Shown here piece after piece: positions 7,174-10,763 of a stretch of DNA of 10,763 nt. Position 1 is the stretch's first letter; each line of letters starts with the position of its first letter. The notes beneath the pieces were generated by a model. The model was not told the origin of the DNA. It ran no database searches and worked only from the letters and a program-made list of their open reading frames with translations. Source of the DNA: an uncultured Clostridia bacterium (lineage in GTDB: Bacteria; Bacillota; Clostridia; Lachnospirales; Anaerotignaceae). The translations under genes were made by a program, and so were the position numbers. Location: contig CALFPN010000104.1 of NCBI GenBank assembly GCA_937919015.1, positions 1 through 10,763 on the forward strand. The letters run 5' to 3'.

Positions 7174-7201
7174 TTGACAAAAAAATCCTGTATGATAAAA
7201 T
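7174..7201 (+). promoter_or_regulatory. Promoter of the mntP riboswitch transcript
   Basis: A perfect -35 box TTGACA (7174-7179), a 16-bp spacer, an extended -10 TGATAAAAT (TG at 7193, TAAAAT 7196-7201). Transcription would begin near 7208, just at the 5' edge of the riboswitch. Confidence 0.85.
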
Positions 7202-7210
7202 AATACCAAC

Positions 7211-7301
7211 AATGAGGGAGTAGCAAGCGCAGGAGACTGCGCAGCAAGTCAACATACTGGCAAATAAAGGCCTGGCTTGCTTTAATATGCGAGACTCATG
7301 T
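7211..7301 (+). promoter_or_regulatory. yybP-ykoY manganese riboswitch (aptamer)
   Basis: An Mn2+-sensing RNA in the 5' leader of mntP. The conserved core GGGAGTAGC (7216-7224) is followed by P2 (GCGCAG/CTGCGC with GAGA tetraloop, 7227-7242). Then comes P3, closed by AGCAAG/CTTGCT (7243-7248 with 7276-7281), whose 5' side runs on into GTCAACATACT, and the 3' core GCTTTAATATGCGAGACTC. P1 is formed by ATGAG (7212-7216) and CTCAT (7295-7299). The two conserved loops, one near GGGAGTAGC and one in P3, form the metal site in known members. Position directly upstream of an Mn2+ exporter is the classic arrangement. Confidence 0.93.
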
Positions 7302-7327
7302 ATAACTGTGAAGCTATACATGGAGTC
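7293..7327 (+). promoter_or_regulatory. Alternative hairpin of the riboswitch expression platform
   Basis: GACTCATGTATA (7293-7304) pairs with TATACATGGAGTC (7315-7327) with one bulged G. It uses the same CTCAT bases as aptamer P1, so it and the Mn2+-bound fold exclude each other. Its right arm also overlaps GCTATAC (7313-7319), which can pair with GTATGGC (7351-7357) in the left arm and first loop base of the downstream terminator. Confidence 0.7.
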
Positions 7328-7345
7328 TGTCTATCGACCGAACAG

Positions 7346-7386
7346 CCCGGGTATGGCACACACCATACGCGGGTTTCTTTTGTTTT
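7346..7386 (+). terminator. Riboswitch-controlled intrinsic terminator upstream of mntP
   Basis: CCCGGGTATGG (7346-7356) pairs with CCATACGCGGG (7363-7373), with one G-G mismatch and loop CACACA, followed by TTTCTTTTGTTTT. It lies between the aptamer and the mntP ribosome binding site, where a transcriptional switch is expected. Confidence 0.88.
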
Positions 7387-7431
7387 AGAGAGGACGAAGG
7401 ATACATATAAAGTACAGAGGAGGAAGTTTTT

Positions 7432-8016
7432 ATGGAGATCGGTTTTGTGTTTTTGTTTAACAGTGTATTATTGGGCGTGGGGTTGGCCATGGATGCCTTT
7501 TCTGTTTCCCTTGCCAACGGGCTCAATGAGCCTTATATGAAAAAAGGCCGTATGTGCGGGATGGCAGGGGTATTTGCTTTCTTTCAGGCATTGATGCCTA
7601 TGCTGGGGTGGATCTGTATTCATACGATTGTGAATATGTTTCAGGCTTTTGAAGCATGTATTCCATGGATTGCATTGGCCTTATTAGGCTTTATTGGCGG
7701 CAAGATGCTGCTGGAAGGCATCAAAGGCGGCGATGAGGAGGAAGAACTTCGTGCCGTTGGCTTTATGGGGTTGATGGTACAGGGGGTGGCAACCTCCATT
7801 GATGCCCTTTCCGTAGGGTTCACCATCGCAGATTATGATTTCTTTCTGGCCTTGCTGGCGGCGGTCATCATTGCAGCGGTGACTTTTGTGATCTGTTTTG
7901 GCGGTCTGGAAATTGGGAAAAGGGTCGGCACAAAACTGGCAGGCAAGGCAAGTATTCTGGGTGGTGTCATTCTGATTTTCATTGGTATGGAAATCTTTGT
8001 AACCGGCGTGTTCTGA
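7432..8016 (+). CDS. mntP: Manganese efflux pump MntP
   Basis: An inner-membrane Mn2+ exporter of the MntP (YebN) family, 194 residues, close to the usual length. It protects the cell from excess manganese. About six hydrophobic helices are visible, in two homologous halves. Each half carries a conserved acidic site: GLAMDAFSVSLANG (Asp21) and GVATSIDALSVGF (Asp124). A short acidic loop (GGDEEEE, 99-105) separates the halves. The ATG is preceded by AGGAGG with eight bases of spacing. The leader holds a yybP-ykoY Mn2+ riboswitch and a terminator, so expression is expected to rise with Mn2+; this supports the substrate. No clear terminator follows within 100 bases, so transcripts may run into the leader of the next gene, also a metal-ion transporter candidate. 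Confidence 0.96.
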   Translation: MEIGFVFLFNSVLLGVGLAMDAFSVSLANGLNEPYMKKGRMCGMAGVFAFFQALMPMLGWICIHTIVNMFQAFEACIPWIALALLGFIGGKMLLEGIKGGDEEEELRAVGFMGLMVQGVATSIDALSVGFTIADYDFFLALLAAVIIAAVTFVICFGGLEIGKRVGTKLAGKASILGGVILIFIGMEIFVTGVF

Positions 8017-8047
8017 GAATGTTCACAGAATCTTAAGATTTATCCTA

Positions 8048-8076
8048 TTGACTCTGTGGGGATTTTGTGGCAGAAT
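8048..8076 (+). promoter_or_regulatory. Promoter of the CNNM/CorC-family gene leader
   Basis: TTGACT (8048-8053) and CAGAAT (8071-8076) are 17 bp apart; 5 of 6 and 4 of 6 consensus bases. Transcription would start near 8083, giving a leader of about 185 bases before the main ATG. A second, weaker candidate (TTGTGT 8215-8220, TATAGT 8237-8242, 16-bp spacing) lies after the leader terminator and could bypass it. Confidence 0.62.
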
Positions 8077-8113
8077 ACCTTTCAATATCATGGTTAAGGA
8101 GAGTGAAAACGGC

Positions 8114-8173
8114 ATGGACGACAGTTACGCCCGAAGATGCACTTTAAAAACTACATATGTCGATGAGAAATAG
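8114..8173 (+). CDS. Putative 19-aa leader peptide of an attenuator
   Basis: A short ORF encodes MDDSYARRCTLKTTYVDEK and ends in TAG. A strong ribosome binding site, AAGGAGAG (8096-8103), lies ten bases before the ATG. The ORF sits between a promoter and an intrinsic terminator whose stem begins four bases after the stop codon. A ribosome at the end of this ORF would cover the left arm of that stem. The arrangement is that of a translation-coupled transcription attenuator for the downstream CNNM/CorC-type gene. The peptide starts with two acidic residues, has consecutive Arg codons CGA-AGA in its middle, and does not look like a signal peptide or an amino-acid-starvation leader with repeated codons. 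I know no family it belongs to. It could be a chance ORF over a structured RNA. Confidence 0.5.
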   Translation: MDDSYARRCTLKTTYVDEK

Positions 8174-8177
8174 AAAT

Positions 8178-8216
8178 AGGTATACACCACCTTTTGAGGG
8201 CGGGGTATGCCTTTTT
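8178..8216 (+). terminator. Leader terminator upstream of the CNNM/CorC-family gene
   Basis: AGGTATACACCACC (8178-8191) pairs with the arm 8199-8212 (12 pairs, two mismatches, one G-U) around a 7-nt loop, followed by TTTTT and a further T-rich stretch. It lies within the leader, 53 bases before the main ATG. It may stop read-through from mntP and/or regulate the downstream gene. Confidence 0.82.
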
Positions 8217-8268
8217 GTGTTTTGTTTTGGATATAGTATAGTTAGAATAGAATGAGAGGAAGAAAAAT

Positions 8269-9582
8269 ATGAGTTATATAGGTCCGTTGATCTTACAGGT
8301 GGTTCTGATTGCGCTGAATGCGATTTTTGCCAGTGCAGAAATTGCGGTCATTTCTATGAACGATACAAAACTGCAGAAAATGGCCAAGGAAGGAGACGTG
8401 AGAGCAAGGCGGCTGGTGACGCTGACAGAACAGCCTACAAAATTTCTGTCTACCATTCAGGTGGCGATCACGCTGGCAGGCTTGCTGGGCTCTGCCTTTG
8501 CGGCGGAAAACTTTGCAGGTGCATTGGTGGCAATGATGCAGGAAACGGGAGTTGGCATTTCCACGGCGGTTCTGGAAACCTTTGCGGTGTTTGTAATTAC
8601 GCTGGTGCTGGCATATTTTAACCTTGTGTTTGGTGAACTTGTTCCCAAACGTGTGGGCATGAAAAAAGCGGAAGGGCTGGCTTTGGGCATGAGTGGTATG
8701 CTGACCATGGTGTCCAAGTTTTTTGCCCCGCTGGTATGGCTGCTGACGGTTTCCACAAACGGGATTCTGAAACTATTGGGCATCAATCCTGAAGATGAGG
8801 ATGAAACCGTTTCCGAAGAGGAAATTTACATGATGCTGGAAGTAGGGGCGGAAAAAGGTACTATTGACAGAGAAGAAACGGAATGGATCAGGAATGTCTT
8901 TGCTTTTGATGATACGTCAGTGGATGAAGTTTGTACTCACCGTGTGGACGTGACTGCCCTTGGGCTGGAGGAATCCGATGCGGAATGGAAGGAAACTATC
9001 CTGCAGAGCAGATTTACTTACTATCCTGTTTACAGAGAAGATCAGGACGATATTGTTGGGGTCCTGAATACGAAGGATTATTTCCGGTTGGAAGATAGAA
9101 GCAGAGAAAATATTCTGGCAAAGGCGGTGGAAAAACCGTATTATGTGCCGGAAACCATGAAAGCGGACGTTCTGTTCCATAATATGAAAAAAGAAAGGAA
9201 GCATTTTGCGGTGGTGCTGGATGAATACGGCGGTCTGAGCGGTGTTATCAGCATGCATGATTTGATGGAACTTTTGGTAGGCCATCTGGATGCTGATGAG
9301 AAAGAAATCGTTGCTGTTGGAGAAAATACATGGAAGATCAGCGGAAGCGCATCTTTGGATGACGTGGCGGAGGAACTGGAAATCAAGCTGCCGGTGGAGG
9401 AATATGATACCTTTGGGGGTTATATTTTCGGGGAACTGGGAAAAATTCCTGATGATGGTACAAAATTTGTGCTGGAAACAGGCGGTATGAAGATTCAGGT
9501 GGAAAAGGTGGAAAACCATCGGATCATTGATACGGTCGTAAACTATGAAAAGCCCACGGAGGAAAAAAATACAGAAGAATAA
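8269..9582 (+). CDS. CNNM/CorC-HlyC family membrane protein, candidate Mg2+/divalent cation exporter
   Basis: A 437-residue inner-membrane protein of the CNNM family (often called hemolysin family or CorC/HlyC). Bacterial relatives such as MpfA and CorC are linked to Mg2+ or Co2+ export and tolerance. Domain order is standard. The CNNM/DUF21 membrane domain (about 1-195) has an N-terminal helix with FASAEIAVISM (20-30), a helix near 64-90, and LAYFNLVFGELVPKRVG (114-130), the conserved GELxPK motif. A CBS pair follows (about 215-340; YPVYREDQDDIVGVLNTKD and HFAVVLDEYGGLSGVIS), the usual ATP-Mg2+ sensing module. Last is a CorC/HlyC C-terminal domain (about 350-425; FGGYIFGELGKIP). The length is typical and no key motif is missing. 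AGAGGAAG about nine bases upstream supports the ATG. Its leader contains a small ORF and a terminator. The hemolysin name is historical; I see no evidence of toxin function. Confidence 0.92.
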   Translation: MSYIGPLILQVVLIALNAIFASAEIAVISMNDTKLQKMAKEGDVRARRLVTLTEQPTKFLSTIQVAITLAGLLGSAFAAENFAGALVAMMQETGVGISTAVLETFAVFVITLVLAYFNLVFGELVPKRVGMKKAEGLALGMSGMLTMVSKFFAPLVWLLTVSTNGILKLLGINPEDEDETVSEEEIYMMLEVGAEKGTIDREETEWIRNVFAFDDTSVDEVCTHRVDVTALGLEESDAEWKETILQSRFTYYPVYREDQDDIVGVLNTKDYFRLEDRSRENILAKAVEKPYYVPETMKADVLFHNMKKERKHFAVVLDEYGGLSGVISMHDLMELLVGHLDADEKEIVAVGENTWKISGSASLDDVAEELEIKLPVEEYDTFGGYIFGELGKIPDDGTKFVLETGGMKIQVEKVENHRIIDTVVNYEKPTEEKNTEE

Positions 9583-9588
9583 AATTAG

Positions 9589-9626
9589 ACAGACTTTTGT
9601 GAAAACAGCGCAAAGGTCTGTTTTTT
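9589..9626 (+). terminator. Intrinsic terminator of the CNNM/CorC-family gene
   Basis: A 13-bp stem (9589-9601 with 9609-9621, including two G-U pairs) with a 7-nt loop is followed by TTTTTT. It lies six bases after the stop codon. Confidence 0.9.
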
Positions 9627-9627
9627 A

Positions 9628-9636
9628 TGGTATAAT
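9628..9636 (+). promoter_or_regulatory. Extended -10 promoter of the sirtuin gene
   Basis: TGGTATAAT combines a perfect TATAAT with an upstream TG. It starts two bases after the T run of the preceding terminator. No -35 match is found 16-18 bp upstream, where the sequence is the terminator's right arm, so this would be a -35-independent extended -10 promoter. Confidence 0.65.
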
Positions 9637-9676
9637 TAGGTGCAAAGATTCAGGATAAAAGACAGGAGGGGTTCCT

Positions 9677-10414
9677 ATGGATGATAAATGGAAACAGCTG
9701 AAAAAATGGATCGATGAAAGTGAAAATATCGTGTTTTTTGGCGGGGCAGGGGTTTCTACGGAAAGCGGTATCCCTGATTTTCGCAGCGAAGGCGGGATCT
9801 TTCAGGCGATCAACGAATATGGCGTGCGTCCGGAGGTGATTCTGAGCCACACATTCTTCATGCAGAATCCGGAGGTTTTCTTCAAGTATTATAAGAAGAC
9901 TTTGCTTTACCCTGATGCAAGGCCCAATGACTGCCATAAAGCGTTGGCAAAGCTGGAGAAAATGGGCAAGCTGAAAGCAGTTGTGACCCAGAATATCGAC
10001 GATCTGCACCAGAGGGCCGGCAGCAAAAATGTACTGGAACTGCATGGGACTTTATATAAGAACTATTGCATGAAATGCGGGAAGAAATTCGATCTAGACT
10101 ATGTGACAGCCGATGACGGCATTACACGCTGTGATGCCTGCGGTGGTATTGTTCGCCCCGATGTGGTGCTGTATGAAGAAGGGCTGGATCAGGAGACCAT
10201 CTATAAATCTGTGGACTATATCAGCAAGGCGGATCTGCTCATCGTCGGGGGCACCAGCCTGAATGTTTATCCTGCGGCAGGACTGCTGAATTATTACAGA
10301 GGGAATAAATTGGTTCTGGTAAATAAATCTGCAACACCCTATGATAACAAAGCGGCATTGGTGATCGCAGAAAATATCGGCGAAGTTTTCAGAAAAGTTG
10401 TTCTGGAGGATTAA
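9677..10414 (+). CDS. Sir2-family NAD-dependent protein deacetylase (sirtuin)
   Basis: A cytosolic NAD+-dependent protein deacylase of 245 residues, the usual bacterial length. It removes acyl groups from lysines, releasing nicotinamide and O-acyl-ADP-ribose. Typical substrates include acetyl-CoA synthetase. NAD-binding motifs are GAGVSTESGIPDFRS (23-37), TQNIDDLHQRAG (104-115), GGTSLNVYPA (191-200) and a final VNKSATPYDNKA segment. The catalytic His is His123 in LELHGT. A zinc ribbon has Cys131, Cys134, Cys152 and Cys155 (CMKC and CDAC). The acyl-pocket helix reads FFKYYKKTLL (69-78) and seems to lack the Tyr-x-x-Arg pair of SIRT5/CobB-type desuccinylases, so deacetylation is the likelier main activity; that is inference by eye. 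The ATG is supported by AGGAGG eight bases upstream. Monocistronic, between two terminators, and directly upstream of a ribosomal RNA operon. Confidence 0.94.
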   Translation: MDDKWKQLKKWIDESENIVFFGGAGVSTESGIPDFRSEGGIFQAINEYGVRPEVILSHTFFMQNPEVFFKYYKKTLLYPDARPNDCHKALAKLEKMGKLKAVVTQNIDDLHQRAGSKNVLELHGTLYKNYCMKCGKKFDLDYVTADDGITRCDACGGIVRPDVVLYEEGLDQETIYKSVDYISKADLLIVGGTSLNVYPAAGLLNYYRGNKLVLVNKSATPYDNKAALVIAENIGEVFRKVVLED

Positions 10415-10434
10415 ATTTAAAAATGAAAAAATTG

Positions 10435-10462
10435 AAAAAGCCTTGATTTTCAAGGCTTTTTT
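10435..10462 (+). terminator. Intrinsic terminator of the sirtuin gene
   Basis: AAAAAGCCTTG pairs with CAAGGCTTTTT (11 bp, small A/T loop) and ends in TTTTTT. It separates the sirtuin from the rRNA promoter 40 bp further on. Confidence 0.92.
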
Positions 10463-10469
10463 GGTGCAT

Positions 10470-10530
10470 GAAAAAAATTTGAAAAAAGTTAAAAATTATG
10501 CTTGACAATGTGGCACTCCTTTGCTAAAAT
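10470..10530 (+). promoter_or_regulatory. rRNA operon promoter with A/T-rich upstream element
   Basis: A perfect -35 box TTGACA (10502-10507) and TAAAAT (10525-10530) are separated by exactly 17 bp. The 30 bases before the -35 box are almost only A and T with phased A tracts, like an UP element that binds the RNA polymerase alpha subunits. The 16S start lies about 170 bp downstream. Only one promoter is seen between the sirtuin terminator and the rRNA. Confidence 0.9.
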
Positions 10531-10537
10531 AATCCTT

Positions 10538-10567
10538 GCACTGCGGAAGTGCTGTGAACTTTGAAAA
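10538..10567 (+). promoter_or_regulatory. boxB-like hairpin and boxA antitermination site of the rRNA leader
   Basis: GCACT/AGTGC with loop GCGGA (10538-10552) forms a short hairpin, followed by TGAACTTTGAAAA (10555-10567), close to the Gram-positive rRNA boxA (TGYTCTTTGAAAA). Nus factors bind boxA to let polymerase read through the untranslated rRNA. The boxB role of the hairpin is inferred from order and spacing. Confidence 0.7.
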
Positions 10568-10598
10568 TAGAATAGCGTACAATGAACACACAACCCAT

Positions 10599-10687
10599 AA
10601 AATTCCAAAGCAATACGGAAACGATTGCAAAAGAATTTTGCCGGTTTTTAAAAAATCGGAACACAATTAGCCAGAAAATGATCTGGC
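10599..10687 (+). other. Structured pre-16S leader, likely processing stems
   Basis: Three successive hairpins are visible. The first pairs AAAATTC with GAATTTT (10599-10605 with 10633-10639), then, across an A-rich internal loop, GCAAT with ATTGC, and is capped by a GAAA tetraloop (CG/CG closing pair). The second is CCGGTTTTT/AAAAATCGG-like (10641-10659, one G-U). The third is GCCAGA/TCTGGC (10670-10687). This is the expected region for pre-16S folding and RNase cleavage; the partner strand of the long processing stem would lie downstream of 16S, outside the window. Confidence 0.55.
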
Positions 10688-10701
10688 CACGATTTAAACT
10701 T

Positions 10702-10763
<62 letters not shown>

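Noticed and set aside
8023..8040. Palindrome AATCTTAAGATT as a terminator of mntP
   Set aside because: The inverted repeat has no real loop and no following T run, so it does not meet the pattern of an intrinsic terminator.
8091..8145. Similarity to a glycine riboswitch (GGAGAG followed by CCGAAG) in the CNNM leader
   Set aside because: Only two short words match. The required CTCTCAGG element and second aptamer are missing, and the region is explained at least as well by a ribosome binding site and small ORF.
8269..9582. Hemolysin/toxin function for the CNNM-family gene
   Set aside because: The name comes from historical annotation. The domain order (CNNM, CBS pair, CorC/HlyC C-terminal domain) is that of cation-transport proteins.

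Overview
The window looks like chromosomal DNA of a low-to-moderate GC anaerobic Firmicute of class Clostridia, probably near Lachnospirales. The clues are strong AGGAGG-type ribosome binding sites, AT-rich sigma-A promoters, T-tailed intrinsic terminators, a VanW-family wall protein, a Gram-positive-type glycolipid glycosyltransferase, and a 16S rRNA 5' end reading GATGAACGCTGGCGGCGTGC. Genus cannot be fixed from the sequence. I see no insertion sequence, prophage, CRISPR array or plasmid function; this is core-type housekeeping DNA.

Left part (1-2300): the 3' end of a sodium:alanine/glycine symporter (agcS) runs rightward into a terminator. Converging on it from the minus strand is tRNA-Arg(ACG), with its own promoter and terminator. 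Upstream of that, also on the minus strand, lies a GT4 glycosyltransferase likely to make glucosyl-diacylglycerol, the membrane anchor glycolipid.

Middle (2400-7170): divergent from the glycosyltransferase is a plus-strand series. It holds a compact UvrD/PcrA-like helicase, a 39-residue single-pass membrane ORF overlapping the helicase end, a VanW/YoaR-like membrane-anchored wall protein with a TTG start, and an AIR-synthase (HypE/ThiL-like) protein with no hydrogenase genes in view.

Metal-ion part (7170-9582): mntP (Mn2+ efflux) sits behind a yybP-ykoY Mn2+ riboswitch. The riboswitch, an alternative hairpin and a terminator can be drawn as an ON switch. Next is a CNNM/CorC-HlyC family membrane protein (candidate Mg2+ or divalent-cation exporter). 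Its leader has a promoter, a 19-codon ORF with a good ribosome binding site (MDDSYARRCTLKTTYVDEK), and an intrinsic terminator starting four bases after that ORF's stop codon. This looks like a translation-coupled attenuator. I cannot assign it to a described family, and it is the most interesting item in the window.

Right end (9590-10763): a Sir2-type NAD-dependent deacetylase is followed by a strong terminator. A near-consensus rRNA promoter with an A/T-rich upstream region then leads into a structured leader (boxB-like hairpin, boxA, processing hairpins) and the first ~62 bases of 16S rRNA.
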